62,750 nt of DNA from Microbispora hainanensis (GTDB taxonomy: Bacteria > Actinomycetota > Actinomycetes > Streptosporangiales > Streptosporangiaceae): assembly GCF_006874475.1 (NCBI RefSeq), contig NZ_VIRM01000055.1:1-62750 (forward strand), in the 5' to 3' direction. The position numbers and the translations under genes are program-made. Under the pieces are notes generated by a model. That model ran no database searches and had not been told where the DNA came from. It saw only the letters and a list, made by a program, of their open reading frames with translations. The stretch's first letter is position 1. The number at the start of each line of letters is the position of its first letter. Shown one piece after another: positions 16,513 through 25,438 of the stretch.

Positions 16513-16584
16513 CGCCCGGAGCGACGAGTGGCGGCCCGGACAACGGCGCCGTACCGGCCCCATCGATCTACGGAGTAGCCCATC

Positions 16585-17361
16585 GTGTCCCAGGGACCGA
16601 TCCTGGAACTGCGCGGCATCAACAAGAGCTTCGGCCCCGTGCAGGTCCTTCACGACGTCGCCTTCTCGGCCTACCCGGGTGAGGTGACAGCACTCGTCGG
16701 CGACAACGGCGCCGGCAAGTCGACGCTGGTCAAGTGCATCGGCGGCATCCACCCGATCGACTCGGGCGAGTACTTCTTCGACGGCGAGCGGGTCCACGTG
16801 AGCGGGCCCAGGGACGCGGCGGCGCTGGGCGTCGAGATCGTCTACCAGGACCTCGCTCTCTGCGACAACCTCGACATCGTGCAGAACATGTTCCTGGGCC
16901 GCGAGCGCCGCAGCGGTCTGGTCCTGGACGAGGACACGATGGAGGAGATGGCGGCCAAGACCCTGGCCGGCCTGTCGGTCCGCACCGTCAAGTCGCTGCG
17001 CCAGCACGTCTCCAGCCTGTCCGGCGGCCAGCGGCAGACCGTCGCGATCGCCAAGGCCGTGCTCTGGAACAGCAAGGTCGTCATCCTCGACGAGCCGACC
17101 GCCGCCCTCGGCGTCGCGCAGACCGCCCAGGTGCTCGAACTGGTCCGCCGCCTGGCCGACAAGGGTCTCGCGGTGGTGCTCATCTCCCACAACATGAACG
17201 ACGTCTTCGCCGTGTCCGACCGGATCGCGGCGCTTTACCTGGGACGGATGGCGGCCCAGGTCAAGGCGTCCGAAGTGACCCACGCGCAGATCGTGGAACT
17301 GATCACCTCCGGGCGCAGCGGGGAGCTCGGGCTCAAGAACGGCAACGGAGCGGCATCATGA
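16585..17361 (+). CDS. xylG: sugar ABC transporter ATP-binding protein (single domain)
   Basis: This 258-residue ATPase has Walker A GDNGAGKST near residue 40, the signature LSGGQRQTVAIAKAVL near 142 and Walker B VVILDEPTAALG near 162. XylG and RbsA usually have two fused ATPase halves of about 500 residues; this protein has one, so it must work as a homodimer. Starting at GTG 16585, its stop overlaps the permease start as ATGA. Confidence 0.92.
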   Translation: MSQGPILELRGINKSFGPVQVLHDVAFSAYPGEVTALVGDNGAGKSTLVKCIGGIHPIDSGEYFFDGERVHVSGPRDAAALGVEIVYQDLALCDNLDIVQNMFLGRERRSGLVLDEDTMEEMAAKTLAGLSVRTVKSLRQHVSSLSGGQRQTVAIAKAVLWNSKVVILDEPTAALGVAQTAQVLELVRRLADKGLAVVLISHNMNDVFAVSDRIAALYLGRMAAQVKASEVTHAQIVELITSGRSGELGLKNGNGAAS

Positions 17362-18605
17362 CAACCGAAACGCTCCCCAAGCAGGAGAACGCCGAGTCGT
17401 CGCTCGGCGTGCACGTCAAGGGCTATCTCGAGCGGATCAAGGGGGGTGAGCTGGGGGCCCTTCCCGCGGTCTTCGGCCTCATCATCCTCTGCGTGGTCTT
17501 CTCGGTGCTGCGCCCGGCCTTCCTCTCGGCGGTCAACTTCGCCAACCTCTTCACCCAGGGCGCGGCGGTCGCCGTCATCGCCATGGGCCTGATCTTCGTG
17601 CTCCTCCTCGGCGAGATCGACCTGTCCGCCGGTTTCGCGAGCGGCGTCTGCGCGGCGGTGCTCGCCGTGCTGCTCACCCTGCAGGGCTGGCCCTGGTATC
17701 TCGCGGTCCTGGCCGCGATGGTCACCGGCGCGGTCATCGGCCTGGTGCTCGGGTCGCTGGTGGCCAAGCTCGGCATCCCGTCCTTCGTGGTCACGCTGGC
17801 GGCGTTCCTGGCCTTCCAGGGCGTCGTCCTGCTGCTGGTGAAGGACGGCACCAACATCTCGATCCGCGACGAGACGATCCTCGCGATCGCCAACAAGAAC
17901 GTCCCGCCCGTCGCCGGCTGGACGGCGCTGATCGTGGGCGTCGTCGCGTACGCCGCCATCCAGCTCCTGCAGGCGCGCCGCCGCGCGGCCCGCGGCCTGG
18001 TCGCCACCCCGATCACGGTCATCGCCGCCCGGGTCGCGACGCTCGCCGTGGTCTCCGGGGTCGCGGTGTACGTCCTCAACCTGGAGCGCAGCCGCAACGC
18101 CGCGCTCGTGTCGCTCAAGGGCGTGCCGATCGTCGTCCCGCTGATCGTGATCCTGCTGATCGTCTGGACCTTCGTGCTGCGGCGCACGGCGTACGGCCGG
18201 CACATCTACGCGGTCGGCGGCAACGCCGAGGCCGCTCGCCGGGCCGGCATCAACGTGGACCGCATCCGCATCTCCGCCTTCGTCATCTGCTCCTTCATGG
18301 CCTCGCTCGGCGGCATCATTGCGGCGTCGCGGGCCAACTCGGTCGACCCCAACACCGGCGGCAGCAACGTGCTGCTGTTCGCGGTGGGCGCGGCCGTCAT
18401 CGGCGGCACCAGCCTCTTCGGCGGCAAGGGCCGGGCGCTCGACGCGCTGCTCGGCGGCGCGGTGGTCGCGGTCATCGAGAACGGCATGGGCCTCATGGGC
18501 TACAGCGCCGGCGTCAAGTTCGTCGTGACCGGTTCGGTGCTCCTGCTCGCCGCGGGCGTGGACGCCCTGTCGAGGAAGCGTGCGGCGGCGACCGGCAGAA
18601 GATGA
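17358..18605 (+). CDS. xylH: sugar ABC transporter permease, XylH type
   Basis: This 415-residue inner-membrane permease of the ribose/xylose group (BPD_transp_2) has about ten or more hydrophobic segments and the family motif GEIDLSAGFASGVCAA near residue 80. The coupling-loop region AVGGNAEAARRAGINVDRI near 290 contacts the ATPase. It is translationally coupled to the ATPase gene. The order binding protein, ATPase, permease, ROK repressor is a standard pentose uptake module. Confidence 0.93.
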   Translation: MTTETLPKQENAESSLGVHVKGYLERIKGGELGALPAVFGLIILCVVFSVLRPAFLSAVNFANLFTQGAAVAVIAMGLIFVLLLGEIDLSAGFASGVCAAVLAVLLTLQGWPWYLAVLAAMVTGAVIGLVLGSLVAKLGIPSFVVTLAAFLAFQGVVLLLVKDGTNISIRDETILAIANKNVPPVAGWTALIVGVVAYAAIQLLQARRRAARGLVATPITVIAARVATLAVVSGVAVYVLNLERSRNAALVSLKGVPIVVPLIVILLIVWTFVLRRTAYGRHIYAVGGNAEAARRAGINVDRIRISAFVICSFMASLGGIIAASRANSVDPNTGGSNVLLFAVGAAVIGGTSLFGGKGRALDALLGGAVVAVIENGMGLMGYSAGVKFVVTGSVLLLAAGVDALSRKRAAATGRR

Positions 18606-18638
18606 CGTGATCGGGCCCCGATAAGGTGATCTCCGACC

Positions 18639-18653
18639 CCTGACCTGGTCAGG
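18639..18653. promoter_or_regulatory. CCTGACC-T-GGTCAGG palindrome before the ROK gene
   Basis: A perfect 7-bp inverted repeat with a one-base centre lies 36 bp before the ROK start. It may be an operator or a weak hairpin. Confidence 0.35.
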
Positions 18654-18688
18654 TTCCCCCCGACCCCACGGAATCCGAGGCTCCCCCG

Positions 18689-19903
18689 ATGATGCGCGCC
18701 GGTCCCTCACAGGAGGAGATCCGCAAGCACAACCTCGGGACGCTGCTGCGGCACGTCCATCTCGGAGGGCCGACCTCGCGGGCCGAGCTGACCTCGCTGA
18801 TGGGGCTGAACCGGAGCACCATCATGGCGCTCACGGCGGACCTCACGGCGGCCGGCCTCGTCAGGGAGGAGCTGCCCAAGGACACCGGCCGGGCCGGACG
18901 GCCGTCGCTGGTCGTCCGCCCGGAGACGGCCCGCGTCTACGTCCTGGCCTTCGAGGTGGGAGTCGACCGGCTGGCCGCCGCGCGCATCGGCCTCGGCGGG
19001 GTGATCCTCGACCGCCGGGAGGCCGCGCGGGCGCGCGGGGAGTTCGACATGGCGCAGGTCGTGGGGACGCTGGCGGGCTTCGCCCGGCAGATGCGGCGCA
19101 GGACGCGCGAGGACACGATCTGCGTCGGCGCGGCGGCGGCGGTCTCCGGGGTGGTCCGCGCCTCCGACGGCGTGGTCAGGATCGGGCCCAACATCGGCGC
19201 GTTCGAGGTGCCGCTGGGGGAGGAGCTGACCAAGCGGCTCGCGCTCGGGCTGCCCGTGGCGGTGGGCAACGAGGCGAACCTCGGCGCGCTCGCCGAGCAC
19301 ACCCGCGGCATCGGCGCCGGCTGCCGCGACCTCATCTACCTGCACGGCGATGTGGGCATCGGCGGCGGCATCATCGTGAACGGCCAGCTCCTCGGCGGGT
19401 ACGGCGGGTATGGCGGCGAGGTGGGCCACATGGTGGTCAACCCCGACGGCCGCCCGTGCGCCTGCGGCTCGCGCGGCTGCCTGGAGGCCGAGGTGGGGGA
19501 GCCGGCGCTGATGGAGCACGCCGGCCGCTACGGCGAGATGATCGGCAGGGACGCGGTCCGCGCCGTTGTCGACGCCGCCGACCGGGGCGACGTGATGGCC
19601 CAGGAGGCCCTCGCCCATGTGGGCAACTGGCTCGGGCTCGGCGTGGCCAGCCTGGTCAACGTCTTCAACCCCGAGATGGTCGTCTTCGGCGGCATCCTGC
19701 GGGAGATCTACCTGGGCTCGGCCGCCCAGGTGCGCAGCCGGATCGCCACCGGCACCCTGCGCGCGACGCGGGAGCAGGTGCGGCTGCGCACCTCGGCCCT
19801 GGGCGACGACGCGACGCTGATGGGCGCGGCCGAGCTGGCCTTCGCGCAGGTGCTCGCCGACCCCCTCGAAGCGCTGTCCCGGGTCGCCCCGTATGGCGGC
19901 TAG
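18689..19903 (+). CDS. ROK-family transcriptional repressor (XylR/NagC type)
   Basis: This 404-residue protein has an N-terminal winged helix (SRAELTSLMGLNRSTIMALTADL near residue 31) and a ROK sugar-sensing domain with the nucleotide/sugar motif and the zinc signature CACGSRGCLEAE near 262. It should bind DNA until its sugar is present. It directly follows the xylose-type transporter, with no ribosome site visible before the ATG pair. Its stop codon overlaps the stop of the convergent peptidase gene within one CTAG. Confidence 0.92.
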   Translation: MMRAGPSQEEIRKHNLGTLLRHVHLGGPTSRAELTSLMGLNRSTIMALTADLTAAGLVREELPKDTGRAGRPSLVVRPETARVYVLAFEVGVDRLAAARIGLGGVILDRREAARARGEFDMAQVVGTLAGFARQMRRRTREDTICVGAAAAVSGVVRASDGVVRIGPNIGAFEVPLGEELTKRLALGLPVAVGNEANLGALAEHTRGIGAGCRDLIYLHGDVGIGGGIIVNGQLLGGYGGYGGEVGHMVVNPDGRPCACGSRGCLEAEVGEPALMEHAGRYGEMIGRDAVRAVVDAADRGDVMAQEALAHVGNWLGLGVASLVNVFNPEMVVFGGILREIYLGSAAQVRSRIATGTLRATREQVRLRTSALGDDATLMGAAELAFAQVLADPLEALSRVAPYGG

Positions 19904-20691
19904 GCGACCTTGGAGGCGGGGGCACGGAACGTGTCGCACGCCTGGGGACCGCCGCCCGTCCAGCCGCGCGCGAGCCAGTAGCGGATGTTGCGCGTCGTGC
20001 CGTGCCACCTGTCGCCTTCGTCCGCCGTGAGCCGCTCGTCCCAGTCGTGCCGATCACGGCCGAGCGAGGACCAGACGCTGCGGACGAAGGCGGCGGAGAA
20101 GCAGTCGGCCTGCAGCTCGATCCGGCGGTTGAGGTCGAGGGCCCGCTTCCCGCTCAGTGTGCGGGACCGCCGCTCGAACTCGGCCAGGATGCCGGCGCGG
20201 TCCTGCGCGTAGTGGCCGTACTCGTGGGCGACGACCGTGAAGAGCCCGAGCCCCATGCGGTCCGACAGCTCCTCCTTGGACAGCATGATCCACATCGTCT
20301 TGTTCGCGGGGCAGTACTGGCTCGACAGGTAGCTCGCCATGAACTGGCCGCAGCCCGTGTAGACGCTCTTCGTGATGTACCGCACCCTGGGCGGGGAGAA
20401 CCGCAGCCCCGCCTGCCGGAACTTCTCGCTCCATGCCCGGCCGAGGCAGCCGAGCAGGTCGTCCAGGTAGGCCCGGTAGGAGCCGAGGTCGTCGGCCCGC
20501 CGGGCCGGCTCGGTGCAGGCGGAGGACCGGAACGCGCCCGTGGCGTAGAGGGGGTTCCTCGTCAGCGCTCCCTGCCCGGTGGGCACGGGCCGCGAAGAGG
20601 CGCCGGAGGCGTCCGCCGCACCGGTGAGGGACAGGGCTCCCACCACCGCCGTGACCGCGACGGCGGCCGCGCGGAGGCTTATGCGAATCAT
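19900..20691 (-). CDS. secreted neutral zinc metallopeptidase (YpfJ-like)
   Basis: This 263-residue protein has a Sec signal peptide (basic RISLRAA, then a hydrophobic Ala/Val core ending near residue 29). Its catalytic motif HEYGH is at residues 156-160, with a downstream ELQADCFSAAF block near 193 giving the third zinc ligand, as in putative neutral zinc metallopeptidases. Four or more Cys residues suggest disulfides outside the cell. The ribosome site is weak. It converges on the ROK gene. Confidence 0.88.
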   Translation of the reverse strand: MIRISLRAAAVAVTAVVGALSLTGAADASGASSRPVPTGQGALTRNPLYATGAFRSSACTEPARRADDLGSYRAYLDDLLGCLGRAWSEKFRQAGLRFSPPRVRYITKSVYTGCGQFMASYLSSQYCPANKTMWIMLSKEELSDRMGLGLFTVVAHEYGHYAQDRAGILAEFERRSRTLSGKRALDLNRRIELQADCFSAAFVRSVWSSLGRDRHDWDERLTADEGDRWHGTTRNIRYWLARGWTGGGPQACDTFRAPASKVA

Positions 20692-20931
20692 CAGTGGGCA
20701 TCCCAAGCGGACAGAGAGATAGTCAGGAATGTGGCGAATCGCCCGAAGATCCGGCAATGCGGACTTCCCTTCCAGGGGATCATGAGGGTAGAGCAGGAGG
20801 CGGCGGCAGGTAAAGCAGGATCGATGCCTGCGCCGGGAAGGTCTTGTGGAGGTTCGGCGCAACCCCTGATACCCCCGCACCTTCCTCGAACTAGACTCGA
20901 TCCGTTCGATGGCGAGCGGGAAGGATGAACG

Positions 20932-22845
20932 GTGGGGATTCTGGAGACGATCAAGGACCCGCTCGACGTGAAGCGCCTTGAGGCCGGGGAGCTGCCCGCG
21001 CTGGCGGCGGAGATCCGCGATCTGCTGGTCTCCACCGTCGCGAAGACCGGCGGTCACCTCGGGCCCAACCTCGGCGTCGTCGAGCTGACCATCGCCCTCC
21101 ACAGGGTCTTCGACTCGCCGCGCGACCCGATCCTGTTCGACACCGGCCACCAGGCGTACGTGCACAAGCTGCTGACCGGCCGGGCCGGGCAGTTCGGCAC
21201 GCTGCGCCAGGAGGGCGGCCTGTCGGGATATCCCAGCCGGGCCGAGTCGGAGCACGACTTCATCGAGAACTCGCACGCCTCCACCGTCCTGTCGTACGCC
21301 GACGGGCTCGCCAAGGCGCTCGTACTGCGCGGCGACACGGACCATACGGTGGTCGGGGTGATCGGCGACGGCGCGCTCACCGGCGGCATGGCCTGGGAGG
21401 CGCTCAACAACATCGCCGGGCGCAAGGACCTGCCGCTGATCATCGTGGTCAACGACAACGGCCGGTCCTACTCGCCGACCATCGGCGGTCTCGCCTCCCA
21501 CCTGTCGTCCCTGCGGATGAGCCAGGGCTACGAGCACGTGCTCGAACTGGTGAAGAACAACCTCGGCCGGGTGCCCGTGGTCGGCGCGCCGTTCTACGAC
21601 ACGCTGCACGGCATCAAGAAGGGCCTGAAGGACATCCTGACCCCGCAGGTCATGTTCGAGGACCTCGGGCTGAAGTACGTCGGCCCGATCGACGGCCACG
21701 ACGAGCCGGCGGTGGAGGCCGCGCTGCGCCGCGCCAGGGGCTTCCGCGGGCCCGTCATCGTCCACGTGCTCACCCGCAAGGGCAACGGCTACACGCACGC
21801 GGAGAACCACGACGAGGACTGCTTCCACTCGCCACAGCCCTTCGACATCGAGACCGGCGAGGAGCGGCCCAGACCGCACAGCTGGACCAACGTGTTCAGC
21901 GACGAGATGGTCAAGATCGGTGCTGAGCGGAAGGACGTCGTCGCGATCACCGCGGCGATGCTCCACCCCACCGGTCTGGCGGCGTTCGCCGAGGCGTACC
22001 CGGACCGGATCTACGACGTGGGCATCGCCGAGCAGCACGCCCTGACCAGTGCCGCGGGGCTCGCGATGGGCGGTCTTCACCCGGTCGTGGCGGTCTATGC
22101 GACGTTCCTCAACCGGGCCTTCGACCAGCTCCTGATGGACGTGGCGCTGCACCGGCAGCCGGTCACCGTCGTGCTCGACCGGGCCGGGGTCACCGGCGAC
22201 GACGGGGCGAGCCACAACGGCATGTGGGACCTGTCGATCCTCCAGGTGATCCCCGGGCTGTCGGTCGCCGCCCCCCGCGACGGCGCGCGGCTGCGCGAGC
22301 TGCTGGCCGAGGCGGTCGGGATCGAGGACGGCCCGACGGTGGTCCGCTTTTCCAAGGGCGCCCTGCCCAAGGACGTGGAGGCCGTCGGCAAGCTCGGCGG
22401 GATGGACGTGCTCCGCACCGGCGACGCCGACGTGCTGCTGGTCGCGGTCGGCCCGATGGCCGAGGTCTGCATGGAGGCCGCCACCCTCCTCGACGCGCAG
22501 GGCATCTCGGCCACCGTGGTGGACCCGCGCTGGGTGAAGCCGCTCGACGAGGCGCTGGTGCCGGCCGCCGCGGCGCACAAGCTGGTCGTCGTGGTGGAGG
22601 ACAACGGCCGGGTCGGGGGCGTGGGCGACGCCGTGGCGCGCCTGCTGCGCGACGCCGACGTGGACGTGCCGGTGCGGACCTACGGCATCCCCCAGCGCTT
22701 CCTCGACCACGCCAAGCGGGCCAAGATCCTCTCCGACATCGGCCTGACCGGGCAGGACCTCGCCCGTCAGATCACCGAGGCCGTGGCGCGCCGGTCGCAG
22801 GTGATGGAGAGCCACCCCGCGCGGCTCGTGCAGCCCACTGATTGA
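20932..22845 (+). CDS. dxs: 1-deoxy-D-xylulose-5-phosphate synthase
   Basis: This 637-residue thiamine-diphosphate enzyme joins pyruvate and glyceraldehyde-3-phosphate, the first step of the MEP isoprenoid route. Motifs include [13 protein letters not shown] near residue 41, the ThDP/Mg site [16 protein letters not shown] near 146 and [15 protein letters not shown] near 417. The GTG start has an AAGGA site. The 240 bp upstream contain TAGACT at 20892-20897, a possible -10 element, and no gene. It is monocistronic; the next gene has its own ribosome site after 66 bp. Confidence 0.97.
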   Translation: MGILETIKDPLDVKRLEAGELPALAAEIRDLLVSTVAKTGGHLGPNLGVVELTIALHRVFDSPRDPILFDTGHQAYVHKLLTGRAGQFGTLRQEGGLSGYPSRAESEHDFIENSHASTVLSYADGLAKALVLRGDTDHTVVGVIGDGALTGGMAWEALNNIAGRKDLPLIIVVNDNGRSYSPTIGGLASHLSSLRMSQGYEHVLELVKNNLGRVPVVGAPFYDTLHGIKKGLKDILTPQVMFEDLGLKYVGPIDGHDEPAVEAALRRARGFRGPVIVHVLTRKGNGYTHAENHDEDCFHSPQPFDIETGEERPRPHSWTNVFSDEMVKIGAERKDVVAITAAMLHPTGLAAFAEAYPDRIYDVGIAEQHALTSAAGLAMGGLHPVVAVYATFLNRAFDQLLMDVALHRQPVTVVLDRAGVTGDDGASHNGMWDLSILQVIPGLSVAAPRDGARLRELLAEAVGIEDGPTVVRFSKGALPKDVEAVGKLGGMDVLRTGDADVLLVAVGPMAEVCMEAATLLDAQGISATVVDPRWVKPLDEALVPAAAAHKLVVVVEDNGRVGGVGDAVARLLRDADVDVPVRTYGIPQRFLDHAKRAKILSDIGLTGQDLARQITEAVARRSQVMESHPARLVQPTD

Positions 22846-22911
22846 CAACCAGGAGTAATACCGGTGTGACCGGGAAGTCTGCAGGTCATCGACGTGATGA
22901 GGAGCCTGCGG

Positions 22912-24393
22912 ATGAGCCTTTTCCGGACGAAGCCGGTCGAACAGTCGATTGAGGATGCCGAAGGCGGCGAGCATCGGCTCAGACGCAGCCTGAGCGCTCT
23001 CGACCTCACCGTCTTCGGCATCGGGGTCATCGTGGGCACCGGCATCTTCGTCCTGACCGGCGTGGCGGCGCGCAACACGGCCGGCCCGGCCGTCGCGATC
23101 TCCTTCGTGATCGCCGGTATCGTGTGCGCGCTCGCGGCCCTGTGCTACGCCGAGTTCGCCGCCACCGTCCCGGTCGCGGGCTCGGCCTACACCTACGCGT
23201 ACGCCACGATCGGCGAGTTCCCGGCCTGGATCATCGGCTGGGACCTGATGCTGGAGCTGGCACTGGGGGCGGCGGTGGTCGCCTCGGGCTGGTCGGGCTA
23301 CTTCGCCTCGCTGCTGAAGAACTTCGGCATCTATCTGCCGTCGTCCATCGCCGGCGACCAGGCCGTCTTCAACATCCCGGCGGCGGTGATCGTGATCCTG
23401 CTGACCGGGGTCCTGGTGGCCGGGATCAAGATGTCGGCCCGGTTCAACGCCGCCATGGTGGCGGTCAAGCTGGCCGTCGTGCTCCTCGTGATCATCGCCG
23501 GACTTTTCTTCATCAAGGGGGCCAACTACCGGCCGTTCGTCCCGCCGCCCCACCACATGGCCGCCGGGGAGGGCATGAAGGCCCCGCTCATCCAGGTGCT
23601 GTTCGGCGTGCAGCCGGTCGCGTACGGCGTCTTCGGCGTCTTCACCGCCGCCGCCCTGGTGTTCTTCGCCTACATCGGCTTCGACGTCGTGGCGACCGCG
23701 GCCGAGGAGACCCGCCGCCCGCAGCGCGACCTGCCCATCGGGATCATCGCCTCGCTGGTCGTCTGCACGATCCTCTACGTGGCGGTCTCGCTCGTGGTCG
23801 TCGGCATGCAGCACTACTCGGAGCTCAGCGCGTCGGCCCCGCTCGCCGACGCGTTCCGGTCGGTGGGCCAGCCCTGGATGGCGACGCTGATCAGTATCGG
23901 AGCCATCGCCGGGCTCACCACCGTCGTGATGATCCTCATGCTGGGCCAGAGCCGCGTGCTGTTCGCGATGTGCCGCGACAACCTGCTGCCCCGGGCCCTC
24001 GCCAAGGTCCACCCGAAGTTCCGCACGCCGTATCGGATCACGATCGTCATCGGCGCGGCCACCGCGCTGCTCGCGGCGCTGATCCCGCTGAGTGCCATCG
24101 CGGAGCTGGTGAACATCGGCACGCTGTTCGCGTTCGTGATCGTCGCGCTGGCCGTGGTGATCCTCCGCAGGACCCGTCCCGACCTGCCGCGCTCCTTCCG
24201 CACCCCGTTCGTGCCGGTGGTGCCCATCCTGTCGGTGCTGGCCTCGGCCTACCTGATGCTCAACCTGCCCGTGGAGACCTGGATCCGGTTCTTCGCCTGG
24301 ATGGTCGTCGGCGCCGTCGTCTACTTCCTGTACGGCCGGCGCCGCAGCAGGGTGGCCGCTACAACCCCTGGGGAAGCAGTCCTCGAACGGTGA
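22912..24393 (+). CDS. APC-superfamily amino-acid permease (cationic amino-acid transporter type)
   Basis: This 493-residue inner-membrane transporter has about 12 hydrophobic segments and the APC start GIGVIVGTGIFVLTG near residue 36. The central FAYIGFDVVATAAEETRRPQRDLP near 253 is diagnostic of the CAT/YfnA group. The start at 22912 is preferred over GTG 22894 because AGGAG lies seven bases upstream. TTGACA at 22842-22847 at the dxs end may be its -35. It overlaps the convergent LysE gene by 35 bp. Confidence 0.92.
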   Translation: MSLFRTKPVEQSIEDAEGGEHRLRRSLSALDLTVFGIGVIVGTGIFVLTGVAARNTAGPAVAISFVIAGIVCALAALCYAEFAATVPVAGSAYTYAYATIGEFPAWIIGWDLMLELALGAAVVASGWSGYFASLLKNFGIYLPSSIAGDQAVFNIPAAVIVILLTGVLVAGIKMSARFNAAMVAVKLAVVLLVIIAGLFFIKGANYRPFVPPPHHMAAGEGMKAPLIQVLFGVQPVAYGVFGVFTAAALVFFAYIGFDVVATAAEETRRPQRDLPIGIIASLVVCTILYVAVSLVVVGMQHYSELSASAPLADAFRSVGQPWMATLISIGAIAGLTTVVMILMLGQSRVLFAMCRDNLLPRALAKVHPKFRTPYRITIVIGAATALLAALIPLSAIAELVNIGTLFAFVIVALAVVILRRTRPDLPRSFRTPFVPVVPILSVLASAYLMLNLPVETWIRFFAWMVVGAVVYFLYGRRRSRVAATTPGEAVLER

Positions 24394-24979
24394 GCACGGC
24401 GCCGACGGCGGCCAGCAGCGCGCCGCTCGCGCCCAGCAGCAGGCGGTAGCCGCGCGGGGTCAGCCGATGCCGGCCGGCCCCCACGGCCCCCGCCAGCGCC
24501 ACTTTGGAGCCCACCAGGACCAGGTAGAACCCGCCCACGAAGACCAGCGCGTACGCCGGGGCGTGGTCCCACGCGGAGACGAAGATCGGTGAGCCCACCG
24601 CGATCCAGAACAGCCACGGGTGGGGGTTGAGCATGTTCACCACCACCCCACGCAGGACCTCCCGGGCCGAGGAGGGCGCGTCCTCGCCGGGGCGGGGCGG
24701 CAGGGCGGTACGGGCCTCGCGCAGCGTCTCGGCGCCGAGGTAGACGACGTAGAGCCCGCCTCCGACCGCCAGGACGCGCAGAAGCACCTGCGGCAGCGCT
24801 CCGACCGCCGTCACGGCGAGCAGCACGACGGGCAGGTCGGACAGCAAGGGCACACAGGCCAGGCGCACGCCCGAGCGGAACCCGCCGCGCAGGCTCGCCG
24901 TGATGACGAGCGTCAGCAGCGCGCCGGGCGTGACCCCCGCGCCCAGGCCGAGGCTGAGCCCCATCAGCAGTTCCGTCAC
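24359..24979 (-). CDS. LysE-family amino-acid exporter
   Basis: This 206-residue membrane protein has six hydrophobic spans and the family hallmark GLGAGVTPGALLTLVITASL near residue 11. A NMLNPHPWLFW segment near 113 is typical of LysE/RhtB translocators. The GTG start has GGGAGG at eight bases. Its last 35 bp overlap the convergent permease gene, so antisense interference between an importer and an exporter of amino acids is possible. Confidence 0.9.
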   Translation of the reverse strand: MTELLMGLSLGLGAGVTPGALLTLVITASLRGGFRSGVRLACVPLLSDLPVVLLAVTAVGALPQVLLRVLAVGGGLYVVYLGAETLREARTALPPRPGEDAPSSAREVLRGVVVNMLNPHPWLFWIAVGSPIFVSAWDHAPAYALVFVGGFYLVLVGSKVALAGAVGAGRHRLTPRGYRLLLGASGALLAAVGAVLTVRGLLPQGL

Positions 24980-25438
24980 GCCGCTAACCTCCCGTTTCGT
25001 CCGCACGAGAGGCTATCGCCGGTCGCTCACCGGAAATCGCGCGGAGGACGGGATCACCCCGTGCCCTCACACCGTGCCGGGCACACCGCCGTTCCCCGGT
25101 TCGCATCCGTATGGCGCCTGCCGCGGATGGAAATCGTGTCGTTTCCGTCGGCGATTCGGTCAAATTTTCAAGGACTCCGTCATGGCGGTGGAATGCCGTT
25201 GTGCCGGAAGATCGAGCTCCTCGGGTGCCGCGGAGCTGCTGGCCGGGTGGTGTCCGCACGGGTGGGTCGGCTGCGTCTTGAGCGGCGGAAACGGTCTTGT
25301 GTTTCCAAAATGTATCAATTACCTTGACTTCGTGGAATCGCGGGCTGAAAAGGCGCGCGCCGAAAAGTTTCACATTCCATCAATGGGTCGAGTCGATGGG
25401 CGGGACCGACCACTGCGGGCCATCAAGGGAGTTTCGGA
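24980..25438. other. 459-bp intergenic region
   Basis: No gene is seen. It is AT-richer toward its right end and contains GAAAAGTTTC at 25362-25371, about 70 bp before the esterase start. The same 10-mer occurs before the ROK gene at 52956-52965. Confidence 0.55.

Noticed and set aside
19900..24012. Very long minus-strand open frame across dxs and the permease
   Set aside because: Only its last 264 codons (from 20691) have a signal peptide and HEYGH motif; the rest is a shadow of dxs and the permease on the other strand.
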